From contig JAFGLV010000016.1 of assembly GCA_016927855.1 (NCBI GenBank), forward strand, positions 1 to 63,790: DNA of 63,790 nucleotides, in the 5' to 3' direction. Numbering within the stretch: position 1 is the first letter of the stretch; each line of letters begins with the position of its first letter. The stretch is from Sedimentisphaerales bacterium (lineage in GTDB: Bacteria; Planctomycetota; Phycisphaerae; Sedimentisphaerales; Anaerobacaceae). Made by a program: the position numbers and the translations under genes. A model generated the notes under the pieces. It saw only the letters and a list, made by a program, of their open reading frames with translations. It searched no databases and was not told where the DNA came from. Positions 43,766 to 51,780 of the stretch are shown here, piece after piece.

Positions 43766-45121
43766 ATGGCTGGCATGTTCTATTCCCTGGAGGAAGCCGC
43801 CGAGAAACTTGGCAAGACGGAAGACGAGGTCAAACAGCTTGCCAAGAGCGGCCAGCTCCGAGAGTTCCGGGACGGATCCAACCTGCTGTTCAAGATCGAC
43901 GAGGTCAACGCCTTGCTGGCCGAGACTCCGGCTCCGGAAGTAGCGGCCGAGCCCGAGGCGGAACCGGACGTGGATCTCGGCCTGGACTTCGAGCCCGAGC
44001 CGTCGGAGGTGGACATGTCGATGGAGCCCGAGTTGGAGCCTGAGTCTGAACCCGACCTTGATTTCGATCTCACCGGGTCCGGCGAGCCGGCCGAAGAGGA
44101 CCTGCCGCTGGAGTTGGATGAAGCCGAGTCGCCGGACGTCGAGATGCCGGCCGCGGCCGACGCAACCGCTGCTCTGAACCTGGCTCCGGACGCCGACGAG
44201 GGCGGCACCGCCGAGTTCGTCCCGGATGAGCTCCTGGCCGGCATGGAGGAGTCCGAGGAAGAGCCCGTCGCTGAGTTGGGCGACGATGAGGACATTTCCC
44301 TCGCTCCCGAGACCGGCATCATGGCCGGCGGTGACATCACCGACATGGACACCGCCCTGACCGGACAGGGCATCAACGTCCTGGGCGACAGCGACGCGGA
44401 AGATTACGGCGTCACCGATGATTCGCTGGCTGAGACCGTCGGTCCGGCCGGCGCGAGCACCGAAGCCTCTCTGGAAGAGATCGAAGATGACGTCAACCTC
44501 GACAGCTTCGGCAGCGGATCGGGTCTGCTGGACCTGTCGCTCCAGGCCGACGATACCTCGTTGGGCGGCATTCTCGATGAGATCTACACCGCCGACGGCG
44601 GCGAGGAAGAGCCGGCCGCGGCGGCGCCGGGCTCCCTCGAGGACCTGACCGCCGAGGCCGAGCACGTGGGACACGAGGACGAGCTGGCGGTCCCGGAGCC
44701 GATGGTGGCCGCTCCGATGGCGGTGGGCGCCGCGTACGTCGAAGCGCCGCCGGACACGCAGAGCAACATGCTCGGCTTCCTGCTGTTCATCCCGCTGCTG
44801 GCGCTGCTCTATACCGCGATCGTCGTCTGGTCCGGCCAGAAGCACGTCATGCCGACGATCCTCGAATCGATCCAGGGTTTCATCCTCTACATCGTCGGCG
44901 CCGGCGCCGTCCTGACACTCATTATCTTCGGCGCCTCGTTCGTCGTCGGTGGCGAAAAGGCCCCGCGCGCCGCCAGAGCCGCGAAGGAGAAAAAGTCCAA
45001 GGCCGCTCCGAAAGATAAGAAGGCCAAAGCCAAAAAGGAAAAGGCCCCGAAGGCCGAAAAGCCCGCCAAAGGAGCCAAGCCCAAGAAGAGCATCAGCCTC
45101 TTCGCCAAGAAGAAGAGATAG
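43766..45121 (+). CDS. HTH-acidic-transmembrane-basic protein
   Basis: The ATG at 43766 has GGAG nine bases upstream; an in-frame ATG lies five codons earlier. The 451-residue protein has an N-terminal MerR/excisionase-like helix-turn-helix (YSLEEAAEKLGKTEDEVKQL with LREFRDGSNLLFK). A long acidic low-complexity region rich in Glu, Asp, Pro and Ala (about 60-320) follows. Then come two transmembrane helices (GFLLFIPLLALLYTAIVVW and LYIVGAGAVLTLIIFGASF) and a Lys/Ala-rich basic tail. The layout suggests a membrane-tethered protein whose ends carry opposite charge. The function is unknown. It has its own promoter and terminator. Confidence 0.75.
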   Translation: MAGMFYSLEEAAEKLGKTEDEVKQLAKSGQLREFRDGSNLLFKIDEVNALLAETPAPEVAAEPEAEPDVDLGLDFEPEPSEVDMSMEPELEPESEPDLDFDLTGSGEPAEEDLPLELDEAESPDVEMPAAADATAALNLAPDADEGGTAEFVPDELLAGMEESEEEPVAELGDDEDISLAPETGIMAGGDITDMDTALTGQGINVLGDSDAEDYGVTDDSLAETVGPAGASTEASLEEIEDDVNLDSFGSGSGLLDLSLQADDTSLGGILDEIYTADGGEEEPAAAAPGSLEDLTAEAEHVGHEDELAVPEPMVAAPMAVGAAYVEAPPDTQSNMLGFLLFIPLLALLYTAIVVWSGQKHVMPTILESIQGFILYIVGAGAVLTLIIFGASFVVGGEKAPRAARAAKEKKSKAAPKDKKAKAKKEKAPKAEKPAKGAKPKKSISLFAKKKR

Positions 45122-45156
45122 CCCCCAAGCACGATTGAAACACGCTGCAAAACCCC

Positions 45157-45190
45157 GAAGGCCCTTGCGAACGCAGGGGCCTTCTTCTAT
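45157..45190 (+). terminator. Rho-independent terminator
   Basis: GAAGGCCCTTGC and GCAGGGGCCTTC form a 12-bp stem with one G:U-type position around loop GAAC, followed by TTCTATT. It starts 36 bases after the acidic membrane protein stop. Confidence 0.75.
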
Positions 45191-45221
45191 TGGCCTACGG
45201 ACCTCATGCGTCGCCCACCAA

Positions 45222-45313
45222 TGTAGCCCAGCCGCCCCCGGCTGGGGATGAGAAGGAGGCCTCTGCCTCGGCTGAGGCGGCCATTCACCCACCCCCGAGG
45301 GCGAGGGTGCCAC
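45222..45313. repeat. REP family 2 composite element
   Basis: TGTAGCCCAGCCGCCCCCGG begins a unit of about 92 bases with two further inverted segments (CCTCGGCTGAGG and CACCCCCGAGGGCGAGGGTG). Near-identical units lie at 45428-45520 and 46030-46112, flanking the second RAYT gene, and inverted at 41281-41396. Confidence 0.85.
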
Positions 45314-45427
45314 ACGAACTGCACTCCGCCCTTGATCTGCTTCTTGTCGAGCTTACAATACTGTATGTGACATCGATCGACGCGCCTCCGGAGGCCAAGT
45401 GGACGAGACGCCCGCGAATGGTGACCA

Positions 45428-45520
45428 TGTAGCCCAGCCGCCCCCGGCTGGGGATGAGAACGAGGCCTCAGCCTCGGCTGAGGCGGCAAACTACTCATCC
45501 CCGAGGGCGGGGGTGCCACA
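45428..45520. repeat. REP family 2 composite element, left flank of RAYT2
   Basis: This unit has the same structure as 45222-45313. Its right end, GGGGGTGCCACAT, contains the probable GTG start of the transposase and GAGGGCGG that could serve as its ribosome site. Confidence 0.8.
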
Positions 45521-46010
45521 TGGACCACACGCCAAGCCAGGCCCGAGCCGGTATCGGCGCAACCTCCCTCATCTGCAAGCCGACAACAAGACGATCTTCC
45601 TGACCTTCTGCACGAAGGATCGCTGGATTCTTCCCGAGCCCATCCGCACACAAGTCCTGCACCACTGCCTCCACGACCACGGAACGAAGATACACGTCCA
45701 CGGCGTAGTCGTCATGCCGGACCACGGCCACATGATCTTCACCCCTCTGCGCGATCCGGCCGGCTACCCGTACACGTTGGCCGAGGTCACCAACGCCATC
45801 AAGGGCGCTTCCGCACATAGCATCAATCGTAGCCTGCGCCGCGAAGGCCCTGTCTGGCAGGACGAATCTTTCGACCACGTGCTGCGTCGCGACGAGGCGG
45901 TCAGTGCCAAGGTCGCCTATATCTGCGCCAACCCGATCCGGAAAGGCCTGTGCCGCACCGGGGACGAATACGAATGGCTCTGGCGCGAATGGATCGAAGG
46001 CGCCATGTAA
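45513..46010 (+). CDS. REP-associated tyrosine transposase (RAYT2)
   Basis: From GTG 45513, 165 residues match the Y1 REP-transposase family. They include SRYRRNLPHLQADNKTIFLT, the HxH-type metal motif in VVMPDHGHMIFTPLRD, INAIKGASAHSIN-like NAIKGASAHSINR, WQDESFDHVLRRDE, and AYICANPIRKGL with the probable catalytic Tyr. The frame continues upstream through repeat sequence, so the start is uncertain. It is intact and flanked on both sides by family 2 repeats, its likely substrates. It differs clearly from the inactivated RAYT at 24188. Confidence 0.85.
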   Translation: MPHGPHAKPGPSRYRRNLPHLQADNKTIFLTFCTKDRWILPEPIRTQVLHHCLHDHGTKIHVHGVVVMPDHGHMIFTPLRDPAGYPYTLAEVTNAIKGASAHSINRSLRREGPVWQDESFDHVLRRDEAVSAKVAYICANPIRKGLCRTGDEYEWLWREWIEGAM

Positions 46011-46029
46011 CCTCCGCCACAGGCGGACC

Positions 46030-46112
46030 ATGTAGCCCAGCCGCCCCCGGCTGGGGATGAAACGGGGGCCTCAGCCGTGGCTGAGGCAGCAAACCACTCA
46101 CCCCCGAGGGCG
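46030..46112. repeat. REP family 2 composite element, right flank of RAYT2
   Basis: The unit begins TGTAGCCCAGCCGCCCCCGG 19 bases after the RAYT2 stop and degenerates at its right end (CCCGAGGGCGTGAGGTCACG). Confidence 0.8.
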
Positions 46113-46202
46113 TGAGGTCACGCGAGGAGCGCGCCCCGACTGTGACGGGCAGGGAATGCGCCGGCGGGCGTGAAACGGGCCTGCTTTTTTTTCACCAAGT
46201 AT

Positions 46203-46231
46203 TTGCTTGCCACCCACGTAGCTTCTATAAT
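46203..46231 (+). promoter_or_regulatory. Putative strong promoter of the ParB/HD/radical SAM cassette
   Basis: TTGCTT (46203-46208) and a perfect TATAAT (46226-46231) are 17 bases apart. The leader to the first ATG is about 200 bases long and contains no recognised riboswitch. The surrounding 46113-46436 stretch holds no other gene. Confidence 0.55.
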
Positions 46232-46436
46232 GTCTCTGTGTTTGTTTGCGTGGTGTCTATAAATGGCGAGCGAGGAATATGAGACCACAACCGGTGTTGT
46301 GCAAGCGCGCTGCCCAAGGGAGAGGTGCCGACGAGTTGTCTCGTAGCCGTAGGCAGCGGACGTGCCACGGAGAGGACTGACGCATGCCTCGTAGTCCTGT
46401 TGTTCGTGCATTCCAAGTTGAGTGAGAGGGACAACC

Positions 46437-47453
46437 ATGACTCAGCGATACGAGTTGAAACGAGTTCCACCTGAAGATGTGGAGTATGCGGAGTTCAACC
46501 CGAGAGGGGAGAAGGAAATCGAGATCGAAGCAGATCCAACCTTCGAGCAGCTTAAGGACTCCGTCTGGAAATACGGCGTCTTGGTGCCAATTGTTGTTCA
46601 CCGGCAAGATTCTGGCAAACCGTACCGCCTCGTCGATGGTGAGCGACGGCTTCGGGCGGCCCTGGCAACCAAGGTAGCGCGCATCCCTGCTCACATCGCA
46701 ACCAACGAGACTGGTCTTGATGATCTCGTTCAGGCGTTCCATATTCACATGCTTCGTAAGCAGTGGAAGGCTGTGGCCCAGGCGAAGGCCCTTAAGAGGA
46801 TCATGGAGAAAATGAAAGAGCAAGGCCGTCTGACCAACAGCAGCGACCTTTTGGAAGAACTACAGACAGCAACAGGCTGTACCGAGACACGATTGAAGGC
46901 TCTGCGCCGAGCGATTCGTTTTCCGGACAGCGTCTTGAAGTCGGTCGATGACGGCAAGCTGAGCTGGAGTCACTTGATTCAGATCGAAGAGAGCTTCATA
47001 GAGGCCGTGAAGGGCAAGTTTCCCGAGCTATTGGCTGAGATCGGCACGAAACACGCGAGGCTGATTCTAGTCAGGAAAGCACAACAGAAAACGCTTACGA
47101 GTACCCGGGCCCTGATGGAAAATGTGTTGCCTGTTGTCACTCGAGCTGACACCGACGAGGAGAAGCTATTTGCGAAAGGACTGTTGAAGGAGTTCCTCGA
47201 TGAGTTGGACATGCCAGCGGAGCATGTGCTTCAACAATATGAGAAGAAATATCCTCGGTCTGGCAGAAATTGGACTGAGTTGGGCAAGGATGTGCTGGAG
47301 TTTGCTGGCTGCTTGGCGGAGTTGCTCGATCATGTAGATACGAAGATGTTGAAGAGTTATCCGAAGTTGACAAAGGATGTGCAAGAGCGGCTTCAGTCGT
47401 TGAGAGCGAAGCTTGGCACGGTGCTACGTCGCATCAACAGAATTTCAGTTTGA
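46437..47453 (+). CDS. ParB/Srx-domain protein, first gene of three-gene cassette
   Basis: This 338-residue protein has GAGAGGG seven bases before ATG. Residues about 10-90 are a ParB/Srx N-terminal domain: VEYAEFNPRGEKE, EQLKDSVWKYGVLVPIVVHR and YRLVDGERRLRAA, the last being the classic GERR motif (CTPase/nuclease fold). A helical KorB-like middle follows (LKRIMEKMKEQG, TGCTETRLKALRRAIRFPDS). The C-terminal 130 residues are helical and unrecognised. It is unlikely to be the chromosomal ParB because no parA is present; a DNA-linked specificity role in the cassette is inferred. G+C is lower than in surrounding genes. Confidence 0.8.
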   Translation: MTQRYELKRVPPEDVEYAEFNPRGEKEIEIEADPTFEQLKDSVWKYGVLVPIVVHRQDSGKPYRLVDGERRLRAALATKVARIPAHIATNETGLDDLVQAFHIHMLRKQWKAVAQAKALKRIMEKMKEQGRLTNSSDLLEELQTATGCTETRLKALRRAIRFPDSVLKSVDDGKLSWSHLIQIEESFIEAVKGKFPELLAEIGTKHARLILVRKAQQKTLTSTRALMENVLPVVTRADTDEEKLFAKGLLKEFLDELDMPAEHVLQQYEKKYPRSGRNWTELGKDVLEFAGCLAELLDHVDTKMLKSYPKLTKDVQERLQSLRAKLGTVLRRINRISV

Positions 47454-47465
47454 GTGGTGGAAGTG

Positions 47466-48965
47466 ATGAACTCGCTTCATACACATATTCTGGACGGACT
47501 CCGAGCTAAGTACAAGGGAATCGGTTCAGTGCCGCTTCCTCCTTGGCTCAAGCGGTCCAGATGGACTCCAACTTATTGCATGTCGCTCCCAAGAGACAAG
47601 CGGATCGTGGCGGTTGACGTCGTGCCGAGTGCAAACGTACCCAGGCTAATCTATCGAGAAGTGGTGCAGCCACTGAAACAAAAACACTCTCATCTGCGTG
47701 TCATCGTATGCGTTCTTGATAGTCAACTCGGTCGATTTCCAGGAACGGAAGCGTTCTGTCGGGACCTGGGTTGTGGTCTGCAGACTTTCCTCCCGAGTGT
47801 AGGTCTTCAAACGGTTGTCACTACCGACTTGGACAAGACGGGTGAAATTGGGGCTGAAGTGGAGCGGGGGTGGTTCCCAAAGCACATACTCGACAGAGCA
47901 GTGAATCTCACGAACCTCTCGTTCCATCGGACACTTGATGGATTCTGCGAGAAGGTGGCAGGACTTGGCGACGATGAGGCGTCCGTCGGTGCTCTCGTGT
48001 ATGAGACGATAGACCGTCTCCTTCAGCACTATCCGAATTGTCACGCCGACGTCGGCAGTTTCATGAAGCTTGCGCACTTTGAGTCCATGTTCCGCCAAAC
48101 GGTGCCAAGGGCAACTGAGCATGTCTTTCACTCCTTCAGGGTATTCCTTGCGGGTTGTGCTGTTGTCGACCGTTTCTACCCAAGCTTTCAGGATGCGCAC
48201 AACCGCTTCTGTCTGGGTACCAACAGGAAAATGGACGTTGAGTATTGCTGGCTGCTGACTGCCATCTTTCACGACATCGGGCGGCCTCACGAGGGTGCAG
48301 CATGCATGCTTGAAGCAGAGTTGGAGGATGATGACATCGCCATATCGGTTGTGGGCAAGAACACGCGTTGGATCAGGGACAACTACAATAATGCAAGACG
48401 CATTCTCGCTTCGCTTGGTGCGTTTGTTGCGTCAGGCCCATCCGCCGGTGACGCATGGGATGTCGGAGCGGTTCCAGATGCTACCGACAACGCGCTGGCG
48501 ACCGAATGGACCATGCTCTATGACGAGATGAGCAGTCACGCAGTTATCAGTGCCTTCAACATGTTAGCAAGCATAGTGGATCAGGCCAGCGCGGTCGACG
48601 AAAGGAAGAATCGACCGTTTGTTGTGACGCACGCCACCCCAGCCGCTCTGGCCATACTGCTTCACGATTGGAGAATCTGGAACGCGGCAAAAAAATGGCG
48701 GTTGTTCCCAGTTGACTCTGGCGTAATCCCGATGGCGGCATTGCTTATCTTCATTGACACCTGGGACGACTTCAAACGCAAAGGTCAAATGTCTCCGATC
48801 ACCGTCGAGTCATTCGTCGTCTCTGAGACGGGCGTCCGCGTGACCGTAAGGTGGCTGAAGGCAGGGGAGTACGAGATCGAGAAGATCAAGTATTCTGCGT
48901 TCAAGAGAGCTTTGAAAAACAAGATGTTCGATATGAGTATCGCTGTGAAGGTGCCGAGCGCATGA
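47466..48965 (+). CDS. HD-like phosphohydrolase-type protein, second gene of cassette
   Basis: The ATG at 47466 has GGAAG before it; GTG 47454 is an alternative. The 499-residue product has no close family that I recognise. HVFHSFRVFLAG followed about 40 residues later by LLTAIFHDIGRP gives the H...HD order of HD phosphohydrolases, with SSHAVISAFNML as a possible later ligand helix. The N-terminal 180 residues (LPRDKRIVAVDVVPSA) may form a separate alpha/beta domain. It overlaps the next gene by four bases. Nucleotide hydrolysis is only inferred. Confidence 0.6.
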   Translation: MNSLHTHILDGLRAKYKGIGSVPLPPWLKRSRWTPTYCMSLPRDKRIVAVDVVPSANVPRLIYREVVQPLKQKHSHLRVIVCVLDSQLGRFPGTEAFCRDLGCGLQTFLPSVGLQTVVTTDLDKTGEIGAEVERGWFPKHILDRAVNLTNLSFHRTLDGFCEKVAGLGDDEASVGALVYETIDRLLQHYPNCHADVGSFMKLAHFESMFRQTVPRATEHVFHSFRVFLAGCAVVDRFYPSFQDAHNRFCLGTNRKMDVEYCWLLTAIFHDIGRPHEGAACMLEAELEDDDIAISVVGKNTRWIRDNYNNARRILASLGAFVASGPSAGDAWDVGAVPDATDNALATEWTMLYDEMSSHAVISAFNMLASIVDQASAVDERKNRPFVVTHATPAALAILLHDWRIWNAAKKWRLFPVDSGVIPMAALLIFIDTWDDFKRKGQMSPITVESFVVSETGVRVTVRWLKAGEYEIEKIKYSAFKRALKNKMFDMSIAVKVPSA

Positions 48966-50062
48966 CGAACATACTGCTTGTTGAGCCAGAATTTCCGCTG
49001 CCTGACAAGAGCAGAAATCACTCGCATTTCCTGCCTATTGGGCTGCTCAAGATAGGTACATGGCACAGAAGGAAGGGTGACAGAGTCCGACTCGTGCGCG
49101 GGCTGCATTCTACAAGGGTTAAGGCCGACCGGATATTGATCACTTCTCTTTTTACTTACTGGTCTGAAGCGGTTCATGCGGCTGCGCAGTTCTATCATAG
49201 GCGGTACCCGGAGGCGCAGATTGAAATAGGCGGTATCTACGCGTCGTTGATGGCGGGGCACTGTCAAGAGGCCGTGCCTTTTGCCCAAATTCACCAAGGC
49301 CTTTACCGGAACGGGGTGGCGGAGAGTATACGGATTGATTTCTCATTGCTTCAAGAGTATCTGGACTATCAGATTGTCCATACCACACGGGGATGCACTC
49401 GCCACTGCGCTTTTTGCGGCACTTGGAGAATAGAGCCCGAATTCACCTGGAAGCGATCAATCATCCCGGAGATTCAGAAGCCGAGAGTGGTTTTCTACGA
49501 CAACAATTTGCTGGCAAACCCGCACATTGATGACATCCTGCGAGAACTCAAGGAGTATCGATTGGCGCAGGGAAGAAGGCTCACGTGTGAAAGCCAAAGC
49601 GGATTCGATCTTCGCCTCCTGACGCCGCATCGAGCGCGGCTGCTGCGAGACGCGAGATTCAAATATCCGAGGATCGCCTGGGATGGACCGTACAAAGAAT
49701 GGCCAACGGTGCGAGAATGTGTGAATGCCCTGAAAGAGGTTGGCTATGGCAGGAAGGACATCTTCGTCTTCATGATATACAATCACCACCTGTCCTATGC
49801 AGAGATGAGGGCCAAGCTTGATGCATGCCGCCGCTGGAAGGTGCGTGTTATCGACTGCCGGTATCGTCCGCTCGATCAGACGTTTGACCGGTACGTTCCC
49901 GGGCCGAAGGCGCAAACGGCTGACGATTACTACATCCACCCAACCTGGAGCGATTTGCAGGTTCGCCGGTTTCGTCGGGCAGTACGACATCAGAACATAG
50001 CTATCCTTCTCAACCTACCCAACGGCAGATACGTGCAGGGCTGCGAGTCCCGAAAGGTCTGA
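48962..50062 (+). CDS. Radical SAM protein, third gene of cassette
   Basis: This 366-residue protein is coupled to the HD-like gene through an ATGA overlap. The N-terminal 120 residues (NILLVEPEFPLPDKSR, HSHFLPIGLLKIGTW, IGGIYASL) resemble a cobalamin-binding-like Rossmann domain. RGCTRHCAFCGTW (about residue 144) carries the CxxxCxxC motif that binds the 4Fe-4S cluster. The barrel follows (VVFYDNNLLANPHIDDIL, IAWDGP). It resembles B12-dependent radical SAM enzymes in layout. The substrate is unknown; chemical modification of a nucleotide, nucleic acid or peptide is possible. Confidence 0.82.
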   Translation: MTNILLVEPEFPLPDKSRNHSHFLPIGLLKIGTWHRRKGDRVRLVRGLHSTRVKADRILITSLFTYWSEAVHAAAQFYHRRYPEAQIEIGGIYASLMAGHCQEAVPFAQIHQGLYRNGVAESIRIDFSLLQEYLDYQIVHTTRGCTRHCAFCGTWRIEPEFTWKRSIIPEIQKPRVVFYDNNLLANPHIDDILRELKEYRLAQGRRLTCESQSGFDLRLLTPHRARLLRDARFKYPRIAWDGPYKEWPTVRECVNALKEVGYGRKDIFVFMIYNHHLSYAEMRAKLDACRRWKVRVIDCRYRPLDQTFDRYVPGPKAQTADDYYIHPTWSDLQVRRFRRAVRHQNIAILLNLPNGRYVQGCESRKV

Positions 50063-50100
50063 CTGCTGTCTATCTATGGTCCCACTACAACTCCGCCTGA

Positions 50101-50182
50101 TCGTAGTTGTAGATCTCCTCGGGGAAGTTGAGGTAGGCGAATTTGCCTTGAAGGGCGCGGGCGGCGCGGTCTCGGGTCTTGG
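50101..50182. repeat. Partial copy of HNH-AP2 gene 3' end (direct repeat, left)
   Basis: These 82 bases match 50997-51078 with two differences. The right copy is the authentic 3' end of the HNH-AP2 gene. The two copies flank the nucleotidyltransferase/HEPN pair. Confidence 0.88.
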
Positions 50183-50227
50183 GTGTTTTGCGTTGCCTTG
50201 GTCGGCGGTGAATGCTACGCTGGTACC

Positions 50228-50569
50228 ATGATTGACAGGGCGGATCGGAACATCACGGCGGATTTGTCGCTCCTTGATGAGTGCAAGGCGGCGGTGCAGG
50301 CTGTTGCGCCGGGGGCGAGCCTCACGCTCTACGGATCGCGGGCGCGAGGCGATGCGCGCGAGGATTCTGACTACGATCTGCTGATTCTGGTCGATGGGCC
50401 GGCGGACATGGACCTCGAACGGGCCATCGTCGATCAACTCGTGCCTTTAGAGGTTCGGACGGGACAGGTTCTCACGGCGCTGGTCTACAGTCGGGCGCAG
50501 TGGGATTCACCGGCGTATCGCGCCATGCCTCTGTACAAGAACGTGGCGCGCGAGGGTGTGCCGATATGA
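50228..50569 (+). CDS. MNT-type nucleotidyltransferase, antitoxin candidate
   Basis: This 113-residue protein has YGSRARGDAREDSDYDLLIL, the GSX10DXD signature (about residues 36-52), and a later acidic residue near PLEVRTGQVL. It overlaps the following HEPN gene by four bases, a common MNT/HEPN order. It differs from the MntA at 27701 and belongs to a longer subfamily. There is no strong ribosome site. The pair lies between direct repeats. Confidence 0.85.
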   Translation: MIDRADRNITADLSLLDECKAAVQAVAPGASLTLYGSRARGDAREDSDYDLLILVDGPADMDLERAIVDQLVPLEVRTGQVLTALVYSRAQWDSPAYRAMPLYKNVAREGVPI

Positions 50570-50961
50570 CGCCGGAAGAGCAGGCCCTTGTGCAGTACCG
50601 GCTCGAACGCGCGCAGGAAGCCCTTGAAGAAGCCCGGCTCTTGTTTGACGCCGGTCACCTGCACACCTACGTGAACCGTTTGTACTATGCCTGCTTCTAC
50701 GCGATGTCGGCGCTGCTGTTGACCACAGGCATCTCTACCAGCAAACACACCCATCTTCGCGCCGTGCTCCACAGGGAGTTCGTCCGGACCGGCACGATGC
50801 CCCTCGAATACGGGCAATTCTTCGACCTGCTTTTCAACAACCGTCAGAAAGGCGACTACTCTGATCTTGTTGTTTTCCAGGCCGAGCAGGTCGCAGGATG
50901 GCTCCCGCAGGCGCAAGCTTTCGTGGAATACGTGTCCGGTCTGGTTTCCCAGCAGCTATGA
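50566..50961 (+). CDS. HEPN-domain protein, toxin candidate
   Basis: This 131-residue helical protein has YRLERAQEALEEARLLFDAG, YVNRLYYACFYAMSALLL and KHTHLRAVLHREFVRTG, standard HEPN-family helices. The strict R-x4-6-H ribonuclease motif is not obvious, so it may be the non-catalytic HEPN type that pairs with nucleotidyltransferases. Translation is coupled to the preceding gene. Confidence 0.83.
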   Translation: MTPEEQALVQYRLERAQEALEEARLLFDAGHLHTYVNRLYYACFYAMSALLLTTGISTSKHTHLRAVLHREFVRTGTMPLEYGQFFDLLFNNRQKGDYSDLVVFQAEQVAGWLPQAQAFVEYVSGLVSQQL

Positions 50962-50983
50962 CCTCTCTTCTTCTTTTTGTCAG

Positions 50984-51691
50984 TCACTCCTCTTTGTCGT
51001 AGTTGTAGATCTCCTCGGGGAAGTTGAGGTAGGCGAATTTGCCTTGGAGGGCGCGGGCGGCGCGGTCTCGGGCCTTGGCGGCTTCGACCTCGTCGGCGAA
51101 GGTGCCGAGATAGTGGGTCCGGCCTTTGTGCTTGATGACGGCGTACCATTTGTCACCGCTGGGGTAGACGCCTTTGAACTTCGATCCGCGGCCGTGCGGG
51201 CCGCTGTTGTGGACGTTCTGCCACGGCGTGCAGATACGCAGGTTGCTCCGGCGGTTGTTCAAACCGTTGCCGTCGAAGTGATCAACGATCAGTCCCTTCG
51301 GTGCGTGCACGATCTCGCGGTGCATCAGGATCGTGCCCAGTCTCGTGTTGCGGCGGGCGTAGGTCTTGCCGGCTGAGCGTGAGGCGTACCAGCGGTAGCG
51401 GCTGAGCCGTTCGTAGTCGGCGGCGTCGACGATGGCGAACTTGCCGCGCGTCAAAGCGATGTAACGCACGTCGTCGCTCGGCGGTCTGGGCGGCTCGATG
51501 CGGACCGGTGGGCGGCGGCGGCCGCGGAAGTTGCGGCAGGGCCGGCCGGAGCAGACGTCGCGAATGCGGCCGGGCGCCTCGACGTGGTTGACGCACGTCA
51601 GGCACGCCAGCCGGCCGGTCTCCAGGCCTCGCAGGCACGCGACCGGGTTCCAATTCGAATACACGCAGTCGTGACAGGTTCGCTCGCTCAT
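50984..51691 (-). CDS. HNH endonuclease with AP2 domain, second copy
   Basis: This 235-residue paralogue of 29017-29724 has a good AAGGAG site. The N-terminus has Cys pairs (TCHDCVYS, ACLTCVNH, GRPCRNF). The HNH core is LMHREIVHAP then LIVDHFDGNGLNN. The AP2 domain is SKFKGVYPSGDKWYAVIK with YLGTFADEVEAAKARD and ends KFAYLNFPEEIYNYDKEE. The final 27 codons are duplicated at 50101-50182. It is probably a homing-type or mobile-element-linked endonuclease. Confidence 0.88.
   Translation of the reverse strand: MSERTCHDCVYSNWNPVACLRGLETGRLACLTCVNHVEAPGRIRDVCSGRPCRNFRGRRRPPVRIEPPRPPSDDVRYIALTRGKFAIVDAADYERLSRYRWYASRSAGKTYARRNTRLGTILMHREIVHAPKGLIVDHFDGNGLNNRRSNLRICTPWQNVHNSGPHGRGSKFKGVYPSGDKWYAVIKHKGRTHYLGTFADEVEAAKARDRAARALQGKFAYLNFPEEIYNYDKEE
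50997..51078. repeat. HNH-AP2 3' end (direct repeat, right)
   Basis: This is the authentic 3' end of the HNH-AP2 gene, of which 50101-50182 is a partial copy with two mismatches. Confidence 0.88.
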
Positions 51692-51780
51692 CGTTCTCTC
51701 CTTTCTCGATTGTCAAATGGACATCGATTCCGGAGGCTACGCCGGCCGGTGCGGCCAACGCGCGCCTCCCTAAGAAGAGC

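Noticed and set aside
46263-46349. Short leader ORF before the ParB-domain gene
   Set aside because: A 28-codon frame exists, but it has no ribosome site and no regulatory codon run; it is probably chance.
46437-47453. Chromosomal parB of a segregation system
   Set aside because: There is no parA or parS-like sequence nearby, and the gene is coupled to HD-like and radical SAM genes in a low-G+C accessory region.
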